Source of the DNA: Ramazzottius varieornatus
Lineage: Eukaryota > Tardigrada > Eutardigrada > Parachela > Ramazzottiidae
Length of the DNA stretch: 64,000 bases
Direction of reading: 5' to 3'
Assembly: GCA_001949185.1 (NCBI GenBank)
Contig: BDGG01000001.1
Location: 1,422,263-1,486,262, forward strand
The notes beneath the pieces were generated by a model that made no database searches, was not told the origin of the DNA, and saw nothing but the letters and a program-made list of their open reading frames with translations. Position 1 is the first letter of the stretch; every line of letters starts with the position of its first letter. The position numbers and the translations under genes are program-made. This document shows positions 48,653-58,566 of the stretch, piece after piece.

Positions 48653-49039
48653 ATGAACGCGCGACGTTTTACATCGATTCTGGTAATGAGTGCTTCATGT
48701 TGTTTCATCGTTTTTGGAGACCCTTATAGAACACCAGACGGGTACAAACTACCGTATCAACTTCAGGTTCAGCCTTTGTTTTTCAACGGAGGAGCGTATC
48801 CGGGTGCGCCAGTTGGTACACCAATTGGTTACGCACCACAGCCTCTGTACAACACATCTGAGCCGTACCGAATTCCAACAAACTATACCATCAACATCCC
48901 TGGACTCTCTCCATTTTCCGTAGCCAATCCATATGGCTACTATCTGCCGCCGATTGTGGTGGTAGTGCGAGAAAAAGGTGCGGTGTATTCGACTCCTACC
49001 TCGCCCACCACCAGGTCGAAGACAACCACTACGAGGTAA
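48653..49039 (+). CDS. small secreted Tyr/Pro-rich protein, 3' end altered by a MITE
   Basis: A single exon of 128 residues. ATG 48653 begins a signal peptide (MNARRFTSILVMSASCCFIVFG). An in-frame ATG at 48602 would bury it. The mature part is rich in Tyr, Pro, Gly and Asn with two NxT sites (YNTSEP, NYTIN), then a hydrophobic IVVVV patch and a Thr-rich tail. There is no Cys in the mature chain. This is lineage-specific in appearance, perhaps cuticle or extracellular matrix; I recognise no family. The final CG-AGG-TAA comes from the inverted repeat of an inserted element (49032-49371). Before insertion the frame would have run on about 26 residues beyond the insertion point to a TGA at 49451. 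Confidence 0.65.
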   Translation: MNARRFTSILVMSASCCFIVFGDPYRTPDGYKLPYQLQVQPLFFNGGAYPGAPVGTPIGYAPQPLYNTSEPYRIPTNYTINIPGLSPFSVANPYGYYLPPIVVVVREKGAVYSTPTSPTTRSKTTTTR

Positions 49040-49371
49040 ACGTTACAATTCGGGCGGGTCAGTTTTCCCGTCATAATTCGGGCGGCTCGAAAAGTTGATA
49101 CGTTATTCGCCACGCTGTATTGATTGATCACCGTACGTCGGTTGATACAACTTTAGGCTTTTTAACATTGCGCATACCCCTCTTCCTCCCACCGCTGACT
49201 CCGCGACTCTTTGACATCTTTGGATCTTTCAACCTATCACGAGAGATAGAAGAGAGGATGTTCTACCCTGGGAAGAAAAAACTAGGCAGTTTGGAGCAGA
49301 AACAGCTGAGATACAGACCGCCCAAATTGTGACTGGAAAACTGGCTCGCCCGAATTGTGACGTTTACCTCG
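49032..49371. mobile_element. 340-bp MITE with TA target-site duplication (Tc1/mariner-type)
   Basis: The ends are long inverted repeats: CGAGGTAAACGTTACAATTC then GGGCGGGTCAGTTTTCC at the left, and the reverse complement of a 90%-similar sequence at the right (49317-49371, ending GACGTTTACCTCG). A TA dinucleotide lies on both sides (49030-49031 and 49372-49373), the target duplication typical of Tc1/mariner elements. Each arm holds two copies of an ACAATTCGGGCG motif. No coding capacity. It lies across the 3' end of the upstream secreted-protein gene and supplies its stop codon. Confidence 0.82.
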
Positions 49372-49916
49372 TAGGTCGAACACAACCGCCAGAGCGCCAC
49401 CTGGAATGGGCCATCGCTTTTACACCAGGTCGAAATGGCGGAAGTCGCGGTGAGAATCTGCTGGACTATTGGACAGTATGCTCAACGGTCCTTCACACCT
49501 TGACACGCTTTTGCTGCAAACAGCCTTTGTATCTTTCGTTAACACTGCGTTTCTTTGAAAAACATACTTTGGGACATTAATATTGGCGCTTTCCGACATG
49601 TGTGAGAAAAGAGTAACTTTTTTACGACTGACAGCTCAAAAACAATCTTTTTTTTCTGCGCAACAACATGCTTACGACCGACTTGGCAATGTCAGGACTT
49701 GTCTTAACGCACTAGCAAGACGTACATGAAGCGTAATACCTTTTACAACGACCCGTAACTTCTTTCCGAAAACATGCCAACAGTGTGATAAAAGGCTTTG
49801 AAAACAGATTACAAAATAAATTTACAGTTTATGAAAGCAAAGCGACCCGTTACACTCCATCAAAGCGCAACGCCTGTATAAACTGTACACAATACTCCAC
49901 TTCCGCGATGACGTCA
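49372..49916. other. intergenic, includes the former 3' coding end of the secreted-protein gene
   Basis: 49374-49453 reads in frame with the upstream gene if the MITE is removed (ends in TGA 49451-49453) and repeats its AGGTCGAA-ACAACC motif. The rest, up to the stop of the permease, shows nothing recognisable. Confidence 0.5.
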
Positions 49917-52502
49917 TCATCCACACAATGAATGGTAAAATCTCCTCCATGCCGGTAAATTTGCATGCGCGGCTCGTTCTTTTGCCAGTATCCGATCCAA
50001 GTCCAGTTCTCTTCGTCCAGTGACCAGATCGATGGTCTCTGTCTTGAAGAACCCATCTGGGTTGCCTTTTCCCGCTACCATGAAGGGTGTCTTCTTCAGC
50101 AGCTTCCAGAAAATGTAGAACACAAGGACGATCGGCGCGGCCAAGTAAGCGTTGAAAAAGCTTTCCGCTGTGGCTGTTTCGCCAATAGGTTTCACCGCAA
50201 CGTAGAACTGCGCAAGAAGAATGAGCACGTTGAAGATCACGCCCCACCACGAGCCGATGACCCCAAAGGCGGCTCTGAACGGTAACTCATCCAGGGTATG
50301 GCCTTGAACTCGCCAGGCGCGGCGGAAACGCAGATGAGCCCAGCAGATGGACATCCAAGTGAAGATGGTAGACAAACCGGAAATGGCGAGAAGCCAGCCG
50401 AAGACAAGGTCGGACGACGCTGATTCACTGATGTAGGCGAGACCGCCGAGAACGAGGGCGAGGATAATGGCGAAGAGAGGGCGTCCTTCTCGGTCGATGT
50501 AGCCCAGGAAGCGAGGAGCTTGGCCGGTGCGGGCCATGGCACACAATGTACGAGATGAACCGTAGACAGCAGAGTTTCCGACGGACATGACCGAGACAAG
50601 GATGACACCGTTGAAGATAGAGGGAAGGATTTTGATGCCGGCGATGTCGATGGCGATGACAAAGGGCGAAGCGGTAGCATCGTGGCCTGGAAAGCAGCAT
50701 CGAAGCGTTCAAGACAAAAGACCTTCATCCGCATGGAGTTGCTATCTTAGCTAATTTCGAAATGCTTCGTTGCAACCACCTTTCCGAATCGAAGTGGAAA
50801 AACGCTTCAAGTCTGCATCAAGAATAATGTTTGCGCAGTTACGTTTTTAACAGACCAAGCTGCGCAGTTCTCTACACCATACTGGACGCTTCAAAGTCAC
50901 CGTATCTTTTCTGCGTCCAGTTTGTCTAAACTGCTTAAGCTTACCAGAAGGCGCTTCCACGGTTTTATTTTGTGGCGCAGCAGCCGACTTATCCGAATCA
51001 GCGTTGTTAGCCTGGTCAAAGTGGGAGCCAAGAAGACGTGGGTGGTTGTATGGGACGATCAGGCCTACTAGGAGTAACGTCACAATATAAAAGATGGAGA
51101 TGCGCCAGAAGACCTGTTTCGTAGCTTTTGGCAAGGACTTCCTCGGGTTCTCCGATTCGGCTGCAGCCAGACCGACCATCTCCGTTCCACCGAAGGCAAA
51201 GGCCGCAGTGACGAACACCGCGCAAAAGCCTTGGAAGCCATTGTTGAAAGCACCTGGATTGGACCATGTCTTCGCCCCAAGGTATTCATGGGTTTCACGT
51301 TGAGCGGGACCGCCGCCGACGTCGATGACGATGCCCAGTACGATAAAGCCACATACTGCCAGGATCTTGATCATAGAGAAGACGAACTCGGCTTCGCCGT
51401 AGCCTTTGACGCCGAAGAAGTTGATGAAGATGACGATGAGAAGAAAGACGGTGATCCACACGCCCACGTCGATGTCTTTTGTCCAGTATTTGATGGTTAT
51501 GGCAGCTGCGGTGAGTTCGAGAGGAAGAACGACCAGCCATTGCAGAGCGTAGTTCCAACCTAAATGAAAATCACACTCAGAATTTGCATCTATATAGTTT
51601 TTTTTAGAACTCCAAATTTCTACAGCAAAATATGAGGTGGCAAACTGGAAGAGAAATATTTCGCTTACCCATTGCGAAGCCCCAGGCTGGATCGATAAAG
51701 CGGGATGAATATATCGAGAAGGAACCGGCAATCGGATAAAGCACCGCCAGTTCTCCCAAGGCCATAACGACATTAAAAAGCTAGACAAAAGACGAAATAT
51801 CATTTTTGAACTGCTTAGTCCGTCCAGGACCTTGGTAAGTAGAATCAGCGAGGAGTGACAGATTTGAACAACAAAAACAGTAAAAGTTTCGTACCATGGT
51901 ACCGATGAGAATAAAGCCGATCAGCAGGGAAGCCGGGCCTCCGTTTGCCAGCACGCCACCTGACCCGATGAATAACCCTGTACCGATGGCCCCACCCTTC
52001 AAAAAAGCGCCATTAAATTACCGCTCATTGCTTTATGACTAAATTATGCTCCAGTCGTCCGACCACATCCCTCTCGTCAACAGTAGTTCTAAGAATAATT
52101 GGCGAGCGGACAAGAACTTACGAAGGCGATCATCTGGATGTGGCGGTTCTTCAGCGTTCGTTTCAGCTCAGGACCATGTCCGCCGGGAAGAGGCTCCTTC
52201 TCTGAGTCGCCGGGCTTGTAATTTCCACTAACTGGTCCATGACTCTCTTCCATCGGCTTGAAGGAGTCGATGTAACGTCGCCAAAAAGGTTTCTTGACAT
52301 GATCGTACTGCAGAAAACAGGCACGGCTCTCGCAACGCATCTTGTCTAGGGTCCGAATCTTACGAATTTCACTGATTCCAACGTCCCGAGTTTTAAAGTT
52401 GGCCAGCTCCTGAACTGTCGCTCGGTAGTTTTTGACACTTACCTTCGGGGAATCGTCGGAGAACTTTTCCTTTTTCACTTCGGACATCTCCATCGCGGCC
52501 AT
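49917..52502 (-). CDS. fungal-type general amino-acid permease (YAT/GAP1 family), putative horizontal transfer
   Basis: Six exons join in phase: 52502-52443, 52307-52122, 51996-51895, 51780-51669, 51559-50945, 50686-49917 (614 aa, normal for the family). The signatures are those of fungal AAT/YAT permeases (GAP1, AGP1): FWRRYIDSFKPME, HIQMIAFGGAIGTGLFIGSG, GPASLLIGF, VMALGELAVLYPIAGSFSIY, WNYALQWLVVLPLELTAA, AAFAFGGTEMVGLAAAESEN, PRKSLPKATKQVFWRISIFY, SVGNSAVYGSSRTLCAMA, GQAPRFLGYIDREGRPL, LSTIFTWMSICWAHLRFRRA, VQGHTLDELPFRA. Twelve TM helices and the polar termini fit a proton-coupled plasma-membrane amino-acid importer. Animals normally use SLC families, not this one. Five GT-AG introns (one with an AAG acceptor) and animal-like genes on both sides without a gap argue for an integrated, domesticated transfer rather than contamination. 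A 135-nt stretch removed as intron 1 is also in frame if retained. Confidence 0.92.
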
Positions 52503-53556
52503 CTGGAAAGGGCGAAGATACTGTCCAAACGACACCGCGGAAACGAGCGACGAACAGCAGCAATAATAATGGAGTCGATGGAAATCAAAACGGTTGAGGG
52601 ACGATACGCAACGATATCAGTGCCGCTCGAGTTATGAATCCAAACTAAAGTCTTCGGCTCATCTTTAAAGCAGAATCAGCCGCCACGCTGCGTAAGAATA
52701 AAATATATGTGAAGAAGAATATTATTATTGTTAAACACTGCGGAAAGTGAAACTCGTTCAAACGTGACGCTTGATCGGAGAAGCAACACAAGCGATGGGC
52801 AAGCTACGCTATGACCGCCAATATTTTATTAAAATATCAAGCCAAGTGCAAACCCAGCTCAGCAAAGATTAAACGAAGTGCAATGATGAAGAGCGAGTGT
52901 TAAGCCTGAAAAAAGACCTTCAGACTGACGCATGTTTTGTCTGTTGGATAGACACCAGGATGTATACGGTCTTTCTCTTTGTGCTCGAGGCTACGCCGAG
53001 TAGGCCGTATGCCAGAATGATAGTGACACTTTCGTGCTCTTGTATTGAAGAAAGTATTTTCGTCATTCAGCAAAATTACAGCTTTGTCAGGGAGCCACTT
53101 CTTCGAATAAAATGACCGACATGGTGCTGTCGCATTGTTTTTGTAAGCCACGATACATCTTTACACATCCAGGTTCGTTGAATCGAACGGAATCATACAT
53201 TTTGAAAACTCGATCCATCCCGATAGCTGAAGGCTGGATTACCTTGTGATCTAATATTGTTTCGGCAGCCCAATTTCTGGAACATTGACTAATAACACGA
53301 TTGTTCATGGAACGGTTTTGAAGTTTTGCCTCCCCAGGGGCAATCTTCAACTGCTAATGCGATCTAGTATAATAAACATGAGCAACCAGAGTCTGACATT
53401 CATTTGGCCGTCTGACCAGTCGTCAGTTGGCTACGTCGGGAAAGTCTGAATCCGAAGTCGTATCGGTCAAATATTCGAAGCTGTTTTCTATAGTTGCAAA
53501 ACGAATCGTGGCTCGTTCGAAAGAGGTTGGAAATTGTATAAGCAGTAGCGAAGAGC
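52503..53556. other. intergenic, upstream of the permease
   Basis: A CCTTTCCAG acceptor directly before ATG 52502 suggests a 5' UTR intron of the permease. Otherwise no gene or repeat is recognised. Confidence 0.45.
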
Positions 53557-54514
53557 TCAGCGGTAAAGGTGCAATCTGAATTCTGCTAGATCGATATGCC
53601 AGGTTGTAGCGAGTCGGCGTGAACGGGGCGTATCAGGTCCACCGAAATCCACCGACCGCTTCGTACTTCGGCGCCGTCGTATGCAGTGGGAAACGAGAGC
53701 CGCGCCGCCAAAGAACGCTACTACACATCCAACAGCTCCGCACACGTATACCGGCTATGAGATTGCTTCATTCGGACCCTAGAAAACGAGACGGTTGTGC
53801 CACCAAAGTACTGTTCGCTTGCACAAAAATATGACAAATGCGTTACATTAGTAGCACAGATCTACAGCACTGGTTACCGTCAGCTGGATGGGTACGAGGT
53901 TGCATTTGGGGGTCCCACAGACCTAACACCGACTACCGCTGCTTGCAGGCGGTACCAACAGTTTCTCGATGGTCCAGTTCAGAGTCTGACAGTGCTTTCG
54001 TACGTCATTCAACATCGTCTCCGCGCATCCCCGAGCAACCGATTTCTCTGTAATGATACAGTGATAACTACGACAGAACACAGAGGTAATCATAAGTGAA
54101 ACCTCTTGTTTGAAATGTGCCATGCAGTGAAGGTAAAAGAAAACTCGTATCATAGGTACTCGTACAATGCGTGGAAAGAAAGGGAAATACACTCGAATAT
54201 GCTAATGTGTTTTAGCTTCATGGATTTGTTTCATGTAAACACTGCCGCATACGTGTAGGTTTGGTTCTACAGAGCGAGAACTTACCTGAGTCAATGTACC
54301 CTGTATAACAATAACCACTGGGACACTTCTTGAAATCGCCCACGACGAAAGGTGCTTCGGGATGAAAGCACCTGTCAGAAACTCCATAGGCCGTTTCGCA
54401 AAATAAGCATCGAAAATCTTTAGTGGAATCGGCTTCTGCCCCACAAGCAAAGACTGAAAATCTCACCAGGACCCGGATGAAGACGATTTGCGTACCAGAC
54501 TTACAGAAACCCAT
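53557..54514 (-). CDS. Ly6/uPAR-like three-finger protein with C-terminal TM
   Basis: Tentative exons: 54514-54286, 54047-53956, 53922-53878, 53754-53557. The start MGFCKSGTQIVFIRVL has a hydrophobic leader. The ectodomain follows the Ly6 cysteine pattern: RCLFCETAYGVSDRC, KKCPSGYC, then in exon 2 RGC and HC, and in exon 3 VCGTPKCN (the diagnostic Cys-Asn end). Exon 4 gives one TM helix (VYVCGAVGCVVAFFGGAALV) and a basic cytoplasmic tail (HCIRRRRSTKRS). Such proteins act as surface modulators of channels and receptors. The weak point is the exon 2/3 junction. Spliced as shown the intron is only 33 nt. Unspliced, the full ten-Cys pattern appears but is broken by one in-frame TAG (53923-53925). 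A different donor (GTACGA after AATGAC) gives an 81-nt intron. The 5' and 3' exons are otherwise well supported. Confidence 0.6.
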
Positions 54515-55213
54515 CGCGCTCCTTTAAACTCTATCGTACTCTAAGAGCGAATCGCACCGCACAATCATATTGCCGTAACAGTCGGACTGGCTCAGTTTGC
54601 GGCTGGCTTATGTATTTGAGAACTAAACGTACAGGTCGGCATTTTCACTGCAGATCCCATTTAACCAGGGCCGACCTGTATGAATGATACAGGAATTTCA
54701 CGCATCGTGATATGGTGGCAACTGTTGGACGGTTTCGATTCGGCAGCAGTTTGTGGACGAAGGACACAATGGTAATGGAGTCGACCATATAAGTGCCTGC
54801 GACCCGAACAATCCATTTCGGTGCACGCTGCTCTTGCCGCCACCATTGAACGCTAACAGACTGTACAACTAGTACGTTGTGTTGCATATTCGTCAGTTTA
54901 AAACGAGCATCCAAAACGGGTTGGTGCACTCCGCTACACAATGAGCTGTTTCTTGTTCAACGTCGGGTGGACTCAACTGCACGTTGTTGAAGCACAGTTA
55001 CTGACAAACGAATGCATTAACGGATAAACTCAAAAGGAACAAAGCTTCAAGGGATAAGATTGTTACTGATGGCAAACAAAAACGCGCAAAGGTAGCGCAT
55101 ACTCTGCGGTTGAGCCAAAGGTTGTATGAAGCGGCGTACCATCTGATCTTGACTCGATGAATAGTACCGTATCGTACTCGTGCAAATGCTGTAATGCAGC
55201 GGTTCTAGTGATG
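54515..55213. other. intergenic, doubtful minus-strand frames
   Basis: Open frames at 54645-54941 (-) and 55047-55289 (-) have no recognisable domain. The second ends in a hydrophobic stretch (MRYLCAFLFAISNNLIP) that could be a GPI-type tail of a decayed paralogue of the neighbouring surface proteins, but no exon partners are evident. Confidence 0.3.
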
Positions 55214-55456
55214 CAGCCATGCCGCTGGAAAAATCAAATGTGACAAACAGCTGGGGAACGGCAACGTCGAACCTGACGTCACGGCTCAAACCGACATGTT
55301 AGCCATGTACGTACGCTGCACGCATTGAGCCATCACGTAGACAAAGCCGGTTTCATCTAAACTAACCGACCCGATTACGAGGCGATAGTCACATGACGAG
55401 GACCACGTCCGGGCACCCAGCTGTTTGTCACATTGGCTATCGCGCAGCGGCATGGC
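55214..55456. mobile_element. 243-bp MITE with 8-bp target duplication (hAT-like)
   Basis: Terminal inverted repeats start CAGCCATGCCGCTG and extend, with a small gap, through AATGTGACAAACAGCTGGG (left 55214-55254, right 55416-55456 inverted). The flanks are a perfect 8-bp duplication, TAGTGATG (55206-55213 and 55457-55464), as hAT transposases make. No coding capacity. The interior (GACGTCACGGCTC, GTTAGCC.TG.ACGTAC) recurs at 58294-58475 and 62962-63105. Confidence 0.8.
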
Positions 55457-55496
55457 TGTAGTGATGGATGGCATAACGGCAAAGTAAACCCGAACA

Positions 55497-56415
55497 CTAA
55501 TCGTAGCTACAGAATGCCGCAGAGGTGACGATGAGGATAAACGCCGAAGTAACGGTGAAGGTGGTCGCTTTGGTATTGATAACAGCATAGTTGAGTTTCC
55601 CGCAGGGACAGTGTACTTTGCAGTGTTCAGCCGTGTTCCCACCTGCAGCCAAGGAGGTAACTGATAGGGTAGTTGTTGTAGTGCTTTTGCTGGTAGTTGA
55701 CGTAGTTGTCTTCTCTGCGGTGCATTCAGATGTGTTCAAGTAGCACCCAATCGACTCGTTCCCGGTTGTGTTGAAGGCACGGAAGCGGTAGGCGGGAATA
55801 TTCAGCCGCGGCAACTTCTTACACAAAGGTAACTGACAGAGGTGCAAAAATCCTGGGTACTCAAAAAGCGCCTTGCATTTGGGATCTGCTGTCTTGTTAC
55901 ACTCGCTTTCCCCTACCGTATCAGTGAGGTGGTAGGTTCTAATCAAACCTGTAGCAGACTCTTTGATAGGTCAAGCGGTTAACCGAGCGGTTGGATATAC
56001 CTGCCGTCCGTATGAAATGTGGTCGGATGCAGCTAACTTTGCCCAGAGTTAACCGGACTGTCAACGTACCTGTTGTTGCCTGAAAAAAATCATGAGTGTC
56101 AACTCAAACAACACGAAACTACGCGTTTTCAACATCCTCTTTATCTGTGAGCATTTTAATACAGTGGTGGCCCGAACAATTTCAGTTCTTTTCAGCAGCC
56201 GAGTTTTAAATTGCGGCCTCGGCTTGGGGAACCAAGCCGAGGCCGCACGGTTGGCCATAATTGTGTCCATGCACATAATTAAGTAAAGCGTGTGTACTTA
56301 CTCTAGTTATACAGTACTGAAGATGCACCCCTACAGTTAATAACGTGACCATGAAAATGACAATTAATGGCAACCAGTCCGGCCAAAGGCGAAATTGCCA
56401 CTGGTGGCTCAACAT
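55497..56415 (-). CDS. Cys-rich, Ser/Thr-stalked, probably GPI-anchored surface protein
   Basis: Three exons join in phase: 56415-56302, a 10-nt microexon 56079-56070 (GCAACAACAG), and 55948-55497 (191 aa). The start MLSHQWQFRLWPDW leads to a signal/anchor segment (LPLIVIFMVTLLTVGV). The ectodomain has about eleven Cys (ESECNKTADPKC, FLHLCQLPLCKK, GCYLNTSEC, EHCKVHCPCG) and several NxT/S sites, with a Thr/Ser-rich stalk (TTTSTTSKSTTTTTLS). The C-terminus is hydrophobic with almost no polar tail (TFTVTSAFILIVTSAAFC), the usual GPI-attachment signal. I recognise no family. It resembles divergent Ly6-type surface proteins in size and composition, and one lies next to it on the same strand. The longer ATG at 56481 would start inside a palindrome and is less likely. 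Confidence 0.62.
56212..56247. repeat. perfect GC-rich hairpin (16-bp stem) in an intron
   Basis: TGCGGCCTCGGCTTGG, GGAA loop, then the exact reverse complement. It lies in intron 1 of the GPI-type surface protein gene. Confidence 0.9.
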
Positions 56416-56474
56416 GGATTGAGTGTTAGTTTTACGTTTAGCCTGGGCTTTGAACCAGTATCGGTAGAAAACAG

Positions 56475-56527
56475 CAGTCAATCCTGCTGCGCTCTGTTAG
56501 TACTGCGCAGCGCCGCAGGATTGACTG
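56475..56527. repeat. inverted repeat, 17-18-bp arms
   Basis: CAGTCAATCCTGCTGCGC and, 16 bases later, GCGCCGCAGGATTGACTG, complementary except for one base. It lies just upstream of the surface-protein gene and may be a tiny MITE or a regulatory hairpin. Confidence 0.75.
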
Positions 56528-56739
56528 GCGTGCAGTTTTTTTATTCAGCCAATCAACCCGCATTTCTAGGCTGAAGGGAGAGTATCAGACCTCTACCGCG
56601 AATAAGATGTCTTAGTTTTCAAAAATTCAGACTGGTGGATCAGTGGCACGACGGTGCGCGTGAAAGTAAGCAGGCTGTGCGTTCGATCCTCCTAGGTAGC
56701 AGCTGTCTACGCTGCCCTTACCTACAGCAAAAATCGGAC

Positions 56740-58010
56740 TCTGGTGCAGAACGTTGGGCTGCAAGGGATCTCTGACACTGGACTCGTTTGACAACTTTAG
56801 CTATTCGAATTTTGAGCTTTTTAGAGGAAAACCGTTTGCTGACTACGAGACAGTTTGGTTTCAGGCCGAAAAGATCCACAGAGGCGCAGCTACTTCACAT
56901 GGTCCATCGGTGGACGCAAGGCCTATCGGAGAAGAAGGAAGTGGAAGCAGTGTTCCTAGACTGCACCAAGGCGTTCGACAGAGTCCCCCATGAAGTGCTA
57001 ATAAGGAGCCTACAAGACCGCGGTATCACCGGCGACCTGTTAGAGCTGATGGCCGACTACCTGCGAGGCAGAACTCAAAGAGTAACCGTTAGAGCTACTA
57101 CAGTGAGTACAGTGAAGTCCGGTCAGGCATTCCGCGAGGTTCCGTTCTGGGCCCACCGTTCTTCATTGTGGCGGTCAACAAGCTCTCCGAGTCGGCTAAG
57201 TGTGAGCTGTACCAGTACGCTGACGAACTGGTAGCCCATCAAGTGATCGGCCAGCCTGAAGACTGCCGAGCCTTTCAAGAAAGCCTGGATTAGTTGGGTG
57301 AGAACTGCGCAGAAGCCGGGCTGAGCCTGAACCCAAGCAAGTCGCAGCATGTCCGCATCTTCTTCAAAAGATCCGGAAGTGTCCCTGTCCTTCATGGTAA
57401 CCACTCCATCAGCGGTCAAAGGATCCTGACGGAGAGCTAAATGACGTGCTCGGGAGTCGTAATCGACCGGAGGCTGAACTGGACTACGCAGGTCGACGCA
57501 GTGACTGCGAGGAGCCGGAAGCGGCTTCACGCCATTTGCTCGCACTTTCCCTTTCAGCTTAGCGCGGCGAGACAGCTGCTGTACAAGAGTCTAGTTCGTC
57601 CCGTTGCTGACTACGCCTGCTCAGTTTGGAACCCACGAACCACAAGCACCAAAGACAGTTGGAGCAGGTCCAAAAAGATTTCCTCAAGAGCATCCGGCTG
57701 AGCAAGTTACCCAAAGGACAGCACGATGGAGACTTCAGCCAGTATAGACAGCACCTGGCGGAAGTCAAGTGGGACTACCTGTGGACAAGAAGGGCGAAGG
57801 CCGTGCTGGTAAACGGTTTCAGGATATGGACGAACGGGTTCCCCGATGGACGGCTCCTAATGAACGTATCCAGCCCTGTGCAGCAACCACCAACTCGAGT
57901 CAACACCAGGAGCCAGACGTGTACAAGAGTTCCGGAAGGAAAAGTATGGGTCCAGCCAGCTACAAAGAAAAAGATACTTTGAACGTAACTTCTGACACAT
58001 TTGATACGTA
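56740..58010 (+). mobile_element. degenerate non-LTR retrotransposon fragment (reverse transcriptase)
   Basis: Pieces of a LINE reverse transcriptase occur in order on the plus strand across changing frames: RQFGFRPKRSTEAQLLHMVH (about 56850), VEAVFLDCTKAFDRVPHEVL (about 56940-57000), then in another frame GSVLGP and LYQYADELVAHQ (about 57210-57240), GLSLNPSKSQ, VIDRRLNWTTQVDAV (about 57460), YKSLVRPVADYACSVW (about 57585-57630) and QLEQVQKDFLKSI. The pattern is Jockey/CR1-like. The catalytic box reads YADE rather than YADD, several stops and frameshifts interrupt it, and the endonuclease half is missing. It is a dead, 5'-truncated copy. Confidence 0.85.
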
Positions 58011-58293
58011 GCTTCTGCCTTGATCAACGATACGAATTTCCACCCATCTTCGGAAAACTGCCACAATCTCCGTGCCTTCAAGTCCTATCTCGATCGACTA
58101 GACTTCCGAAAATTCTCGTGGTGTAAATAGTTGTTTGTTTTGATTGTTTTTGGATTCTTTCGAATCCGTTCTCTTATGGCTCTCTTGCCGAATTTTCCAA
58201 CTTGTGTCCAAGGCTGAGCATTTGCTGGTGATCCAAACACGAGTAAAGCGATTATTAACATCGCGACTTTCATAGCGCACAACCACTGCTGAG

Positions 58294-58475
58294 TCTGACG
58301 TCACGGCTCCAACTGATGCGTTAGCCGTGTACGTACGCTTCACTCATCTAGCCGTCACGTAGACAAAGCCGGTTTCGTCTAATTCTACCGATCCGAGCGC
58401 CAGCCGATAGTCACATGACAGCACCGCCTACGGCAATTGTTTGTGACATTAGCTACTGTGCGGCGGCAGGCCTGC
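58294..58475. repeat. second, partial copy of the 55.2-kb MITE family
   Basis: It shares CTGACGTCACGGCTC, GTTAGCCGTGTACGTACGCT, CACGTAGACAAAGCCGGTTT, CGATAGTCACATGAC and TTTGTGACATTAGCTA with the element at 55214-55456, in the same orientation. The left terminus is not recognisable, so it seems truncated. Confidence 0.8.
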
Positions 58476-58566
58476 ACACAACCTTGTGGCCAACATCAGC
58501 GAGACCAAGGCTGAAGGGCTCAAGGTAACGTTGTGGAGCAGGCGCGGAAGACCTCGAATTAGCTAC

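Noticed and set aside
49917-52502. Fungal contamination as the source of the permease
   Set aside because: The sequence is continuous with animal-like genes on both sides, no N run lies within 19 kb, and introns look like those of neighbours. It cannot be excluded without read data.
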